Positions 9,237-18,337 of a DNA stretch of 29,444 nucleotides are shown piece after piece. Positions within the stretch are counted from its first letter, which is position 1. Every line of letters starts with the position of its first letter. Both the position numbers and the translations under genes were made by a program. Source of the DNA: CAZGQY01 sp964528035 (GTDB lineage Bacteria > Pseudomonadota > Gammaproteobacteria > Methylococcales > UBA1147); contig CAZGQY010000032.1 in the NCBI GenBank assembly GCA_964528035.1, forward strand, positions 1 to 29,444, in the 5' to 3' direction. The notes under the pieces are model-generated. The model ran no database searches. It was not told where the DNA came from and was given only the letters and a program-made list of their open reading frames with translations.

Positions 9237-10422
9237 TTTCTTTAAGTTAAGGGGGGATATTGTCTGTGACCGATTGAATTTGCGTCTGGATAAAGTTTTG
9301 TTACTCGCATCAGGCATCATCATTTTGATCGGGTTTATTATGGTTACTTCTGCATCGTTACATTTGGGTGAAGGACATAAAAACGGTGTTATTCATTATC
9401 CCTATAACCAATTTTTTCATATCTTGATAGGGCTGCTGGCTGCAATTGTGGTGAGCGTAATTCGATTAACGGTTTGGGAAAAAATGGGCCAGTGGTTGTT
9501 CCTGCTTGGCCTGGCATTATTGGTTGCTGTATTTATTCCAGGACTGGGTGTCAAGGTAAATGGTAGTACGCGATGGTTAGACATTGGCGTGACCTTGGTA
9601 CAGGTATCTGAAGTCGTAAAATTAATTTCTGTTATATATATGGCGGGCTACATAGCGCGGCACGTGGATACTGTGAGAGGTTCTATTTATGGCATGGTTC
9701 GACCGCTTGCACTGCTTGCGTTTGCATGTGTATTGCTTTTGCTGGAACCGGATTTTGGAGCGGCTGTGGTCATTTTAATGATTGCACTTTCCATGATGTT
9801 TTTAGGTGGAGCAAGGTTATGGCAGTTTGCGACCTTAGTTATATCTCTGACAGTCATTGGAGGAATGCTTATTTATTTCTCTGGGTATCGGTCGGTTCGA
9901 GTATTGAGTTTTTTAGATCCCTGGTCTGTATCCCAGGGAGCAGGTTTTCAACTGATTCAGGCATTGATTGCATTTGGTCGAGGTGAATGGACAGGTGTGG
10001 GTCTTGGAGGCGGCTTGCAGAAACTTTTCTATTTACCTGAAGGACACACTGATTTTTTATTCGCGGTTATCGGGGAAGAATTGGGTTTAATTGGAGTCTG
10101 TGTAGTCATTGTTTTGTTCACAGTCGTTATTTGGAAAGCTTTTGAAATTGGAAAACGTGCAGAAACTGCAGGCTTGCGTTTTCCGGCATTTCTTGCTTAC
10201 GGATTGGGTCTTTGGTTTGGTCTTCAGGCGTTCATAAATATGGGCGTGAACATGGGTATGTTACCGACCAAGGGGTTGACCTTACCATTGATGAGTTATG
10301 GTGGAGGCAGCATGATAATTATGTGTTGTGGAATGGCAATGTTACATAGAGTCCACAGTGAAACTGTTGCTCAGGGGGCACTGGTGTTGAAACGGGATTG
10401 TGAATGGTTAAGCGAATCATGA
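9226..10422 (+). CDS. ftsW: Septal peptidoglycan glycosyltransferase FtsW
   Basis: SEDS-family lipid II polymerase working with FtsI at the septum. The 398-residue protein has a soluble N-terminal tail (about 22 residues), then around ten transmembrane helices. Signature segments are the early VTSASLHLG, the KVNGSTRWLDIG extracellular loop, the strongly conserved HTDFLFAVIGEELGLIG and the terminal LPLMSYGGGSMI. The start ATG lies inside the murD tail, preceded by AAGGA at 9213-9217, an eight-base spacing. The 3' end overlaps murG by 19 bases. Confidence 0.97.
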   Translation: MGTDFFKLRGDIVCDRLNLRLDKVLLLASGIIILIGFIMVTSASLHLGEGHKNGVIHYPYNQFFHILIGLLAAIVVSVIRLTVWEKMGQWLFLLGLALLVAVFIPGLGVKVNGSTRWLDIGVTLVQVSEVVKLISVIYMAGYIARHVDTVRGSIYGMVRPLALLAFACVLLLLEPDFGAAVVILMIALSMMFLGGARLWQFATLVISLTVIGGMLIYFSGYRSVRVLSFLDPWSVSQGAGFQLIQALIAFGRGEWTGVGLGGGLQKLFYLPEGHTDFLFAVIGEELGLIGVCVVIVLFTVVIWKAFEIGKRAETAGLRFPAFLAYGLGLWFGLQAFINMGVNMGMLPTKGLTLPLMSYGGGSMIIMCCGMAMLHRVHSETVAQGALVLKRDCEWLSES

Positions 10423-11468
10423 TCCTATCCGGTGGTACCGGGGGACACGTTTTTCCAGCATTGGCTGTTGCCGAATGTTTGCGTGATCGAGGCAATCAAG
10501 TTACTTGGATGGGAACCAGAAAAGGTTTGGAATCGAAAGTTGTTCCAGCGGCTGGATTTGAGATCGACTGGTTATCGGTGAGTGGCTTTCGAGGTAAAAA
10601 TTTAGTCGGGCGGCTGCTCGCACCCCTGAGGTTGGTGCTTTCCTGTTGTCAGTCGGGTTGGATTCTATTTCGAAGAAAACCGGATATCGTGCTCGGTATG
10701 GGCGGTTTTGTCTCTGGTCCGGGTGGTTTAATTGCCTATCTCGCGAGAATCCCTTTGGTGGTTCATGAACAAAATGCCATACCCGGCACCACAAACAGAT
10801 GGCTAGCGAAAATTGCGAATCAGGTTCTGGAAGCATTTCCGGGCAGTTTTGACCCGTCCGTTGGTGCTATCTGCACCGGTAATCCTTTACGAGAGCAGAT
10901 CGCAGATCTGGTTAATGACACCAAACTTGTTAAAGGAGACCAGGTTAATATTTTGGTGGTCGGTGGAAGTCAGGGTGCTCAAATACTCAATGAAATGGTA
11001 CCGGAAGCAGTTGGGACACTGCAGCGGCGCGTAAATGTCTGGCACCAAACGGGCGAAAAAATGCAAAATCAAGTAACCCGTGTTTATGAAAAGCTGGGAT
11101 TAGACGCGCGGGTGGATGCTTTTGTAAAAGATATGGCTTTTGCCTATAAGTGGGCTGATATGGTGATTTGTCGTGCGGGAGCAATGACGGTCAGTGAGCT
11201 GGCTGCGGCAGGTTTACCAGGGATATTGATACCGTTCCCGTATGCGATCGATGATCATCAAACCCATAATGCAAAATTTGTTACCAATGGTGATGCGGGT
11301 GTGTTGATTCCTCAGTCGGAATTGAACCCAAAGTCTTTGGCGGAAGTCCTGTGCACATGGTCAGCGGATGTAAATAAAATTCTGACAATGGGGGTCAAAG
11401 CAAAACAACTGGCGAAACCGCATGCGACGGCAACGGTATGTGACTACTGTTTGCGGGTTGCGACATGA
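10404..11468 (+). CDS. murG: UDP-GlcNAc:lipid I N-acetylglucosaminyltransferase MurG
   Basis: Peripheral inner-membrane GT-B glycosyltransferase that converts lipid I to lipid II, the substrate of FtsW and other polymerases. The 354-residue protein carries the N-terminal glycine-rich loop GGTGGHVFPALA starting at residue 10. It also has the second G loop (MGGFVSGPGG), the third (VVGGSQGAQILN) and the donor-binding segment around CRAGAMTVSELAAAGLPGILIPFPYA. Length is as usual. It overlaps ftsW upstream, and its TGA forms an ATGA overlap with murC. Confidence 0.97.
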   Translation: MVKRIMILSGGTGGHVFPALAVAECLRDRGNQVTWMGTRKGLESKVVPAAGFEIDWLSVSGFRGKNLVGRLLAPLRLVLSCCQSGWILFRRKPDIVLGMGGFVSGPGGLIAYLARIPLVVHEQNAIPGTTNRWLAKIANQVLEAFPGSFDPSVGAICTGNPLREQIADLVNDTKLVKGDQVNILVVGGSQGAQILNEMVPEAVGTLQRRVNVWHQTGEKMQNQVTRVYEKLGLDARVDAFVKDMAFAYKWADMVICRAGAMTVSELAAAGLPGILIPFPYAIDDHQTHNAKFVTNGDAGVLIPQSELNPKSLAEVLCTWSADVNKILTMGVKAKQLAKPHATATVCDYCLRVAT

Positions 11469-12925
11469 TGAGGTTACCGGAAAGTGTCGTGGGTCAGCAT
11501 GGAATGCAGCGTATCCATCGTGTGCATTTTATAGGCATCGGTGGAACCGGCATGAGTGGTATTGCCGAAGTACTCATAAATTTAGGTTATCAGGTATCCG
11601 GTTCGGATATGAAAGAGGGGGAGTCGACAAAACGTTTATCAAACCTGGGAGCAGATATTTATATTGGCCACAAAGAAGAAAATATAGACAAAGTCGACGT
11701 GGTCGTTACATCCAGTGCGGTGAGCGACGACAACGTGGAAGTGAATACGGCCAGGGAAAAGAAAGTGCCGGTCATTCCTCGTGCAGAAATGCTGGCGGAA
11801 TTAATGAGATTTCGATTTGGTATTGGTGTAGCAGGAACCCATGGAAAAACAACAACAACAAGTTTAGCCGCGAGCATACTTGCAGAAGCGGGACTGGATC
11901 CCACTTTTGTAATTGGAGGTCGACTGAATAGCGAAGGCACCAACGCGCAGTTAGGTAAAGGTGCCTATCTGGTCGCAGAAGCCGATGAGAGTGACGCCTC
12001 ATTTTTATATTTGCAACCGATAATTGCAATTGTGACCAATATTGATTACGACCATATGGATACCTACCAGGGGAGTTATGAGTCGTTAAAAGAAGCTTTT
12101 ATTGAGTTTTTGCACCATGTGCCATTTTATGGTTTGGCGGTTGTCTGTATCGATGATCCGGGGGTTCGGCAAATTCTGGAAAAAATATCAAAGCCTGTAA
12201 TCACTTATGGAACAGAACCCGATGCAGACGTTTATGCAGATAATATTGAACAAATCGGAATGAATACCCAGTTTACAGTTCATCGCTCCGGGGATTATAC
12301 GGATTTGCAGATAAATCTAAATTTGCCGGGTCGGCACAACATGTTGAATGCTCTTGCGGCAATATCGGTAGCAACCGAATTAGGTATTCCTGACTCTGCA
12401 ATTCTAAAAAGTTTATCGAAATTCAAAGGTATTGGCCGCAGATTTCAGGTTCTCGGAGAACTCGAAATGAAGCAGGGTTCCGTCTTAATGGTAGATGACT
12501 ATGGTCATCACCCGAAAGAAATTTCTGCGACTCTGGAGGCGGCCCGGGTTGCCTGGCCGAACCGCCGTCTGGTTTTGATTTTTCAACCGCATCGGTTTAC
12601 TCGAACTCGCGATCTGTTTGAAGATTTTGTGCAGGTTTTATCCTCGGTTGATGTATTGATTTTACTGGAAGTCTATACCGCTGGTGAGAAACCAATTGCT
12701 GGTGCCGATGGACGGGCATTAAGTCGCGCAATCAGAACTCGAGGTGCAGTCGATCCTGTGTTTGTACTCAAATTGAAAGATCTTGCCAAAGTGGCATTCT
12801 CTATCGTGGGCGCAGATGACTTATTGATTACCCAGGGTGCCGGTAGTGTAGGGCAAATCGCAAACGAACTACCTGGCCAGCTTGCTGATTTGTCAGGTAC
12901 CCAATTTACTCGAGCTACATTGTAA
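11465..12925 (+). CDS. murC: UDP-MurNAc--L-alanine ligase MurC
   Basis: First amino-acid ligase of the pathway, joining L-alanine to UDP-MurNAc. The 486-residue protein has the N-terminal HFIGIGGTGMSGIAEVL nucleotide-fold motif, the P-loop GTHGKT (124-129), the EADESDASFL segment and the VDDYGHHPKEI block of the C-terminal domain. Two ATGs open the gene; the first overlaps the murG stop. The stop and the murB start share one base (TAATG at 12923-12927), so the two genes are translationally coupled. In the pathway MurB makes the MurC substrate. Confidence 0.97.
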   Translation: MMRLPESVVGQHGMQRIHRVHFIGIGGTGMSGIAEVLINLGYQVSGSDMKEGESTKRLSNLGADIYIGHKEENIDKVDVVVTSSAVSDDNVEVNTAREKKVPVIPRAEMLAELMRFRFGIGVAGTHGKTTTTSLAASILAEAGLDPTFVIGGRLNSEGTNAQLGKGAYLVAEADESDASFLYLQPIIAIVTNIDYDHMDTYQGSYESLKEAFIEFLHHVPFYGLAVVCIDDPGVRQILEKISKPVITYGTEPDADVYADNIEQIGMNTQFTVHRSGDYTDLQINLNLPGRHNMLNALAAISVATELGIPDSAILKSLSKFKGIGRRFQVLGELEMKQGSVLMVDDYGHHPKEISATLEAARVAWPNRRLVLIFQPHRFTRTRDLFEDFVQVLSSVDVLILLEVYTAGEKPIAGADGRALSRAIRTRGAVDPVFVLKLKDLAKVAFSIVGADDLLITQGAGSVGQIANELPGQLADLSGTQFTRATL

Positions 12926-13872
12926 TGGTCGCCGTTGAAACAGAAATAAGACCCGCGGAGAAACCAATTGCCCGTATTAGTGAAACCATGAATCGATTGT
13001 TGTTAAACGAATCTCTGGCCAAATATACGTCCTGGCGCGTAGGTGGACTTGCAGATCGCTTTTATCGCCCAGAGAACAGAAAGGATCTGCAGAACTTTCT
13101 AAGTGAATTACCGGTCACTGAGCCCATATTTTGGATGGGCCTGGGAAGTAATCTGTTGGTGCGGGACGGCGGTATCAGAGGAACTGTAATTAATCTACGT
13201 GGTCGTTTGTCTGAAATTCATTTGGAGAGCCCCGGTTCGATCTACGTTGAAGCAGGCGTTCAATGTCCCCAGGTGGCTAAATTCTGTAGTGAAAACGGTT
13301 TGTCTGGCGGTGAATTTCTGAGTGGAATACCGGGTACGATGGGGGGTGCGCTGGCTATGAATGCTGGAGCATTTGGTGGTGAAACCTGGCAGTTGGTTGA
13401 CTCTGTTCACAGCTTGGATAAAACAGGCCGTTGTCATCTGCGTAATCCCGATGAATACAAAATTGCATATCGTAGTGTGTCTGGCCCTGAGGGTGAATGG
13501 TTTGTGGGTGCGAAATTAAATTTGAAGCGAGGCGCTAAGGTGGAAACTCGCGAAAAGATTCGTGCGCTTTTGACACAACGAGCAGATACCCAACCATTAA
13601 ATAAACCCAGTTGTGGTTCGGTTTTTAGAAACCCGCCAGGCGATCATGCAGCCAGATTGATAGAGGCTTGTGGCCTAAAAGGCTATAGCATTGGTGGTGC
13701 TTTAGTATCAGACAAGCATGCAAATTTTATTGTCAATAGTGGGGCTGCAAATGCAAACGATATTGAATCGCTGATTAGGTATGTGCAGACTGAAGTCGAA
13801 AGAAAAAAAGGTGTGAAATTGATAACGGAGGTTCATATTGTCGGCGAACATACTCCGAAGGATGGTCGATGA
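12925..13872 (+). CDS. murB: UDP-N-acetylenolpyruvoylglucosamine reductase MurB (type II-like)
   Basis: FAD-dependent reductase that turns UDP-GlcNAc-enolpyruvate into UDP-MurNAc using NADPH. The 315-residue protein shows the FAD-binding GLGSNLLVRD block (about 72-81), SGIPGTMGGALAMNAGAFG, and SCGSVFRNPPGDHAARLIE (about 229-247) with the presumed proton-donor serine S232. The compact C-terminus after GYSIGGALVSDKHANFI and the total length fit the shorter type II enzymes better than the roughly 340-residue E. coli type I. The start at 12925 gives a 21-residue extension; an internal ATG at 12988 is an alternative, but coupling to murC favours 12925. The stop overlaps ddlB in ATGA. Confidence 0.95.
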   Translation: MVAVETEIRPAEKPIARISETMNRLLLNESLAKYTSWRVGGLADRFYRPENRKDLQNFLSELPVTEPIFWMGLGSNLLVRDGGIRGTVINLRGRLSEIHLESPGSIYVEAGVQCPQVAKFCSENGLSGGEFLSGIPGTMGGALAMNAGAFGGETWQLVDSVHSLDKTGRCHLRNPDEYKIAYRSVSGPEGEWFVGAKLNLKRGAKVETREKIRALLTQRADTQPLNKPSCGSVFRNPPGDHAARLIEACGLKGYSIGGALVSDKHANFIVNSGAANANDIESLIRYVQTEVERKKGVKLITEVHIVGEHTPKDGR

Positions 13873-14810
13873 GTTCGCCAATTGTAGTCAAAGATGCAGC
13901 TGACTTTGGCAAAGTCGCTGTGGTTATGGGTGGTACATCGGCGGAACGGGATATTTCGATAAATAGCGGTGGCGCAGTATTGGCGGCTTTGCTTAGGGCG
14001 GGTGTTAACGCAGTGGGTTTGGAAGTGGCTGCGAATCCATTGGAAGTTCTTCAAAATGCTGGATTTGATCGTGTATTTAATATTGTTCATGGCCGTGGTG
14101 GGGAAGACGGTGAAATGCAAGGCGCATTACAGTCTATTGGGTTACCGTACACCGGAAGCGGTGTATTGGGGTCTGCACTGAGTATGGACAAGGTAAAAAC
14201 TAAACTTTGCTGGGCTGGCGAAAGTTTGCCGACACCGCCATGGATGGTGTTAAAAGCAGAATCTGACCTGGTTTGCTGTGAAAGTCAGCTTGGGTTTCCG
14301 GTTATTGTAAAACCTGCTCTGGAAGGTTCCAGCATGGGAATCAGTAAGGTTAATAATTCCAATGAGCTGGCGCAGGCATGGAAAACGGCGGCTGAGCATA
14401 ACTGTGAAGTTTTTGCGGAAGCCTGGATTGCGGGTCGTGAATATACCGTGGGATTCCTTAAGGATCAATATCTACCCTTGATCCGCCTGGAGACGCCTAA
14501 TGCATTCTACGATTACGAAGCCAAATATTGTTCGAATAGTACGCAGTACCATTGTCCGGCGGGTTTGGATAGTGATCGCGAGGAAGAATTACAGCAATTG
14601 GCGAATCGGGCGTGTGAGGTTGTTGGAGTGACGGGTTGGGGGCGTGTTGATTTGCTTATTGACGAAGAAGATAGCCCCTGGCTTATTGAAGTGAATACAG
14701 TCCCCGGTATGACAGACCATAGTTTAGTGCCAATGGCGGCAAAGGCTGCGGGAATATCTTTTGATGCTTTGGTGTGGCGAATTTTGGAAACCAGTATTAC
14801 TACGAGTTAA
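13869..14810 (+). CDS. ddlB: D-alanine--D-alanine ligase
   Basis: ATP-grasp enzyme that makes the D-Ala-D-Ala dipeptide used by MurF. The 313-residue protein opens with a tail of about 14 residues, then VAVVMGGTSAERDISINSG, the N-terminal substrate loop. Next come the HGRGGEDGEMQGALQ signature, the ATP-grasp VIVKPALEGSSMGISKV stretch and the metal-binding end LIEVNTVPGMTDHSLVPMAA. It is coupled to murB by ATGA and lies five bases before the ftsQ start. The symbol ddlB follows the usual name for the dcw copy. Confidence 0.96.
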   Translation: MSSPIVVKDAADFGKVAVVMGGTSAERDISINSGGAVLAALLRAGVNAVGLEVAANPLEVLQNAGFDRVFNIVHGRGGEDGEMQGALQSIGLPYTGSGVLGSALSMDKVKTKLCWAGESLPTPPWMVLKAESDLVCCESQLGFPVIVKPALEGSSMGISKVNNSNELAQAWKTAAEHNCEVFAEAWIAGREYTVGFLKDQYLPLIRLETPNAFYDYEAKYCSNSTQYHCPAGLDSDREEELQQLANRACEVVGVTGWGRVDLLIDEEDSPWLIEVNTVPGMTDHSLVPMAAKAAGISFDALVWRILETSITTS

Positions 14811-14814
14811 AGAC

Positions 14815-15612
14815 ATGCGAATGAAGCAAAATAATATTGTGTCTGAAATGGAAACTTCCGGTCAATTCTTTGTGACTGCAGGACTGTTTGTCGCGTTTAT
14901 AGTTGTGGCCGGTTTGTATTATTTCGCAAATCAGGATCAGCGTCTGGATATTCGGTTTGTGCGTGTAATCGGTGTTCTTGAACATGTAGAAAAAGAAGAA
15001 ATGGAACAGGCAATATTGCCAAAAATAGAAGTCGGTTATTTAGTGCTCGATGTGGATCTGGTTCGTGATGCTGTGGAGAAATTGGATTGGGTGAATCGAG
15101 TTCAGGTTCAAAAGATCTGGCCTGACACTGTCATAGTTACAGTGAAGGAACAGATTCCATACGCTCGTTGGGGTGAGAATGATTTGTTGAGTATCAATGG
15201 CGAAAAATTCAGGCCGAACCAGATAGCTAGGTTTACATCTTTACCCCTTATTGTGGGGCCAAAGGAGCAGGAGGTTGTTCTCCTGGACAAATTAAAACAC
15301 TTACAGGGACGTTTGAATAATATTGGAATAACTATTACCAAATTACAGGTTAATGATCGATTATCCTGGTCAATTCGACTTTCAAATGGTTTGTTAGTGC
15401 AAATGGGACGCAAACAACCTTTGCTGGCATTTGAGCGATTTTTAACAACATTACCTCTGCTAGGGAATCAACAAATTGAGGCAATGGAGCGTGTGGACTT
15501 ACGTTATCCAAATGGCTATGCCGTTCAGTGGAAATCTGGGACTGAGCTGGAATGGGGCGTGTGGGTCAATCAACCAGCCGATAAACCCGACCGTCAAGTA
15601 CGAAGTATATGA
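14815..15612 (+). CDS. ftsQ: Cell division protein FtsQ
   Basis: Bitopic divisome scaffold that connects FtsA-side and FtsW/I-side proteins through FtsL and FtsB. I choose the ATG at 14815 (265 residues); a second ATG follows at 14821, while the longer open frame from 14761 lies inside ddlB. A cytoplasmic tail of about 20 residues precedes one hydrophobic helix (VTAGLFVAFIVVAGLYYF). A POTRA-like domain follows (RFVRVIGVLEHVEKEEM to VQVQKIWPDTVIVTVKEQIPYARW), then the beta domain. VQKIWPDTVIVTVKEQ is very characteristic of FtsQ. The C-terminus ends in a short disordered tail. Confidence 0.95.
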   Translation: MRMKQNNIVSEMETSGQFFVTAGLFVAFIVVAGLYYFANQDQRLDIRFVRVIGVLEHVEKEEMEQAILPKIEVGYLVLDVDLVRDAVEKLDWVNRVQVQKIWPDTVIVTVKEQIPYARWGENDLLSINGEKFRPNQIARFTSLPLIVGPKEQEVVLLDKLKHLQGRLNNIGITITKLQVNDRLSWSIRLSNGLLVQMGRKQPLLAFERFLTTLPLLGNQQIEAMERVDLRYPNGYAVQWKSGTELEWGVWVNQPADKPDRQVRSI

Positions 15613-15634
15613 CGGCGAAACTGAGAATAAAAAA

Positions 15635-16870
15635 ATGGCTAAGAAAACAGAACAGAATTTAATCGTTGGCCTTGATATCGGGACTTCAAAAGTTGCTGCA
15701 ATTGTAGGTGAATTAACGGATGAAGGTCAGATCGAGGTCATTGGGATCGGTTCACATCCTTCAAAGGGTTTGAAAAAAGGTGTTGTGGTCAATCTTGAAT
15801 CCACCGTCCAATCGATTCAGCGCGCCATTGAGGAAGCAGAATTAATGGCAGGGTGTCGAATAACTTCAGTTTATGCAGGTATTGCCGGCAGTCACATCAG
15901 TAGTTTGAATTCGCACGGCATAGTCGCGATTAAAGATAAGGAGGTTGTACAGAACGATGTGGATAGGGTGATAGATTCTGCGCGGGCAGTTGCAATTCCG
16001 GCAGATCAAAAAATTCTTCATATCTTGCCGCAGGAATTTATTATTGATCGGCAGGAGGGGATAAAAGAACCTATTGGAATGTCGGGAATCCGATTGGAAG
16101 CAAGGGTACACATGGTCACGGGGGCGGTGAGCGCCGCGCAAAATATTATCAAGTGTATTCGACGCTATGGTCTTGAAGTAGACGATATTATCCTCGAACA
16201 ACTTGCGTCCTGTACTTCGGTGTTGACCGAAGACGAAAAAGAGCTCGGTGTTTGTTTGGTGGATATAGGGGGGGGCACGACGGATATTGCGGTTTTCACT
16301 GAGGGCGCTATACGCCACACCGCAGTTATTCCAATTGCCGGTGATCAGGTTACAAACGATATTGCGGTGGCGTTGAGGACGCCTACCCAACATGCTGAAG
16401 AAATAAAAATAAAGCACGCATGTGCTCTTACTCAACTAGCAAGTTTAGATGATCAAATTGAAGTACCAAGTATTGGGGATAGGCCGGCGAGAAGTATTTC
16501 ACGGCAGAATTTGGCTGAGATTGTTGAACCTCGATACGAGGAACTCATGGTTTTGGTTCAAGCAGAACTTCGTCGTAGTGGGTTTGAAGATCTAATCGCT
16601 ACAGGGGTCGTTTTAACTGGTGGTAGTTCTAAAGTACAGGGAGTCATCGAATTGGCAGAGGAAATCTTCCATATTCCTGTGCGCTTAGGGTTGCCGCAAT
16701 ATGTATCCGGACTTACGGATGTAGTGAAAAATCCAATTTACGCGACAGGTGTCGGGCTACTTTTGTTTGCCCAACAAAATCGTGATTCGTTGGAGAGAAG
16801 TAAAGCTGTTGGGGGTGAGAGTCATGGATTGTGGGCAAAAATGAAGAGTTGGTTTCAAGGAAATTTTTAG
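15635..16870 (+). CDS. ftsA: Cell division protein FtsA
   Basis: Actin-like ATPase that tethers FtsZ filaments to the inner membrane. The ATG at 15635 (start MAKKTEQNLIVGLDIGTSKV, 411 residues) fits the family; the open frame continues upstream only through overlap with ftsQ. Actin-fold motifs visible are phosphate loop 1 (GLDIGTSKVAAIVGE), phosphate loop 2 (CLVDIGGGTTDIAVF) and the adenosine segment GVVLTGGSSKVQGV. The C-terminus WAKMKSWFQGNF is the membrane-targeting amphipathic helix. The gene begins 22 bases after ftsQ and ends 38 bases before ftsZ. Confidence 0.97.
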   Translation: MAKKTEQNLIVGLDIGTSKVAAIVGELTDEGQIEVIGIGSHPSKGLKKGVVVNLESTVQSIQRAIEEAELMAGCRITSVYAGIAGSHISSLNSHGIVAIKDKEVVQNDVDRVIDSARAVAIPADQKILHILPQEFIIDRQEGIKEPIGMSGIRLEARVHMVTGAVSAAQNIIKCIRRYGLEVDDIILEQLASCTSVLTEDEKELGVCLVDIGGGTTDIAVFTEGAIRHTAVIPIAGDQVTNDIAVALRTPTQHAEEIKIKHACALTQLASLDDQIEVPSIGDRPARSISRQNLAEIVEPRYEELMVLVQAELRRSGFEDLIATGVVLTGGSSKVQGVIELAEEIFHIPVRLGLPQYVSGLTDVVKNPIYATGVGLLLFAQQNRDSLERSKAVGGESHGLWAKMKSWFQGNF

Positions 16871-16908
16871 CAACATTTTTATTTTGGATGTAATTGGAGG
16901 AATAAGCG

Positions 16909-18066
16909 ATGAAATTTGAATTGATGGATGCATATGGGCAAAACGCTGTCATTAAAGTTATTGGAGTTGGTGGAGGTGGCGGTAACGCGGTCAATAACAT
17001 GATCGAAAGTAGTATTGAAGGTGTGGATTTTATTTGCGCGAATACCGATGCGCAGGCTTTAAAAAATATTTCCAGCCGAACAGTTATACAGCTGGGTAAT
17101 GATTTAACCAAGGGTTTGGGTGCTGGAGCCGATCCAGAAATTGGTAGACAGGCAGCTTTGGATGATCGGGAAAGAATTCAGGAAGTGATCGAAGGTGCTG
17201 ATATGGTGTTTCTGACTGCGGGGATGGGTGGTGGAACCGGAACTGGAGCGGCACCAGTAATCGCAGCGATTGCACGGGAACTGGGAATACTAACCGTGGC
17301 TGTTGTGACCCGACCGTTTTCCTTCGAAGGTAATAAGCGCCGTGCAATTGCGGATAAGGGCATAGAGGAATTGACTCAATATGTCGATTCACTAATCACC
17401 ATTCCCAACGAAAAATTGTTGCCAGTATTGGGGCGTGATGTTTCATTGTTGAATGCATTTAACAAAGCGAATGATATCTTGCTTGGTGCCGTACAGGGTA
17501 TCGCAGAATTAATTACCCGGCCTGGATTAATTAACGTGGATTTTGCTGATGTTCGAACGGTGATGTCAGAAATGGGCATGGCGATGATGGGTACTGGTGT
17601 AGCGACCGGAGAAAATAGAGCAAGAGAAGCTGCAGAGAAAGCAATCGCCAGTGAATTGTTGGACGATATTAATTTACAGGGTGCGCGTGGCATTTTGGTA
17701 AATATAACCGGCGGACTGGATCTGGCTATTGGTGAATTCAATGAAGTCGGTAACGCTGTAAAGGAATTTGCCTCCGAAGATGCGATTGTCGTTGTCGGCA
17801 CAGTAATCGATCCTGACTTACAGGATGAAATCAGGGTAACTGTGGTTGCAACAGGATTGGTCAGTGAATTTTCTAAGCAGGAGGCAGGGATTCGACTGGT
17901 GCAAAAAAATAAACACGGCGAAGTGGATTATGATCAATTGGACAAGCCAACTGTTATCCGGCGCAAACGTGTCGAGGCAAGAGTAAATCCGGCTGTTGAT
18001 GCCAAAGCAGATATGAATCTGGATTATTTGGATATTCCCGCGTTTTTACGTCGTCAGGCAGATTGA
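16909..18066 (+). CDS. ftsZ: Cell division GTPase FtsZ
   Basis: Tubulin-like GTPase that forms the division ring. The 385-residue protein contains the N-terminal VIGVGGGGGNAVNNM, the tubulin signature GGGTGTG (107-113) and the T7 synergy loop NVDFADV (N209, D211, D214) that completes the active site of the next subunit. A linker follows, and the C-terminal conserved peptide DYLDIPAFLRRQAD binds FtsA and ZipA. The start has the best ribosome site of the cluster, GGAGG at 16896-16900, eight bases before the ATG, which fits the need for high FtsZ output. It is the last gene of the dcw block proper. Confidence 0.98.
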   Translation: MKFELMDAYGQNAVIKVIGVGGGGGNAVNNMIESSIEGVDFICANTDAQALKNISSRTVIQLGNDLTKGLGAGADPEIGRQAALDDRERIQEVIEGADMVFLTAGMGGGTGTGAAPVIAAIARELGILTVAVVTRPFSFEGNKRRAIADKGIEELTQYVDSLITIPNEKLLPVLGRDVSLLNAFNKANDILLGAVQGIAELITRPGLINVDFADVRTVMSEMGMAMMGTGVATGENRAREAAEKAIASELLDDINLQGARGILVNITGGLDLAIGEFNEVGNAVKEFASEDAIVVVGTVIDPDLQDEIRVTVVATGLVSEFSKQEAGIRLVQKNKHGEVDYDQLDKPTVIRRKRVEARVNPAVDAKADMNLDYLDIPAFLRRQAD

Positions 18067-18149
18067 GCCAATTTATCTGGAAAAGTATGGCTACGGAGTA
18101 TGGTTTTTTGGATGCATTCTGTATGGATGGTTAGGTCAGCGTATTAATA

Positions 18150-18174
18150 ACCGGTATTCATTACAAATACCGGT
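18150..18174. repeat. Perfect inverted repeat between ftsZ and lpxC
   Basis: A 9-base stem ACCGGTATT / AATACCGGT with a 7-base loop (18159-18165) lies 84 bases after the ftsZ stop. No T-run follows on either strand, so it is not a standard intrinsic terminator. It may stabilise the ftsZ mRNA 3' end, slow transcription, or bind a dimeric protein; only the symmetry is seen directly. Confidence 0.6.
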
Positions 18175-18257
18175 AGATCGTTATGGAATTGATATTTATT
18201 TTTACGGAAAAGGTTCTCAATATTTCGCGAATTTATGGTTGGGATTGTTAGGGAAAA

Positions 18258-18288
18258 TTGTGCGTATCGGAATGTGTTGTGTTAATAT
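18258..18288 (+). promoter_or_regulatory. Possible lpxC promoter
   Basis: TTGTGC at 18258-18263 and TAATAT at 18283-18288 could serve as -35 and -10 boxes, but the 19-base spacing is long and the -35 box is weak. lpxC has its own promoter in other gammaproteobacteria, and the 271-base gap after ftsZ leaves room for one. The -10 element is about 50 bases before the lpxC start. Confidence 0.3.
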
Positions 18289-18337
18289 CCGTGCGGATTT
18301 TGCTGCGATGCAATAATCATTTGAAACAGGACAGATT

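Noticed and set aside
15866..16435. 189-codon minus-strand frame inside ftsA
   Set aside because: Antisense to a clear ftsA; its protein is tyrosine-, asparagine- and arginine-rich without motifs.
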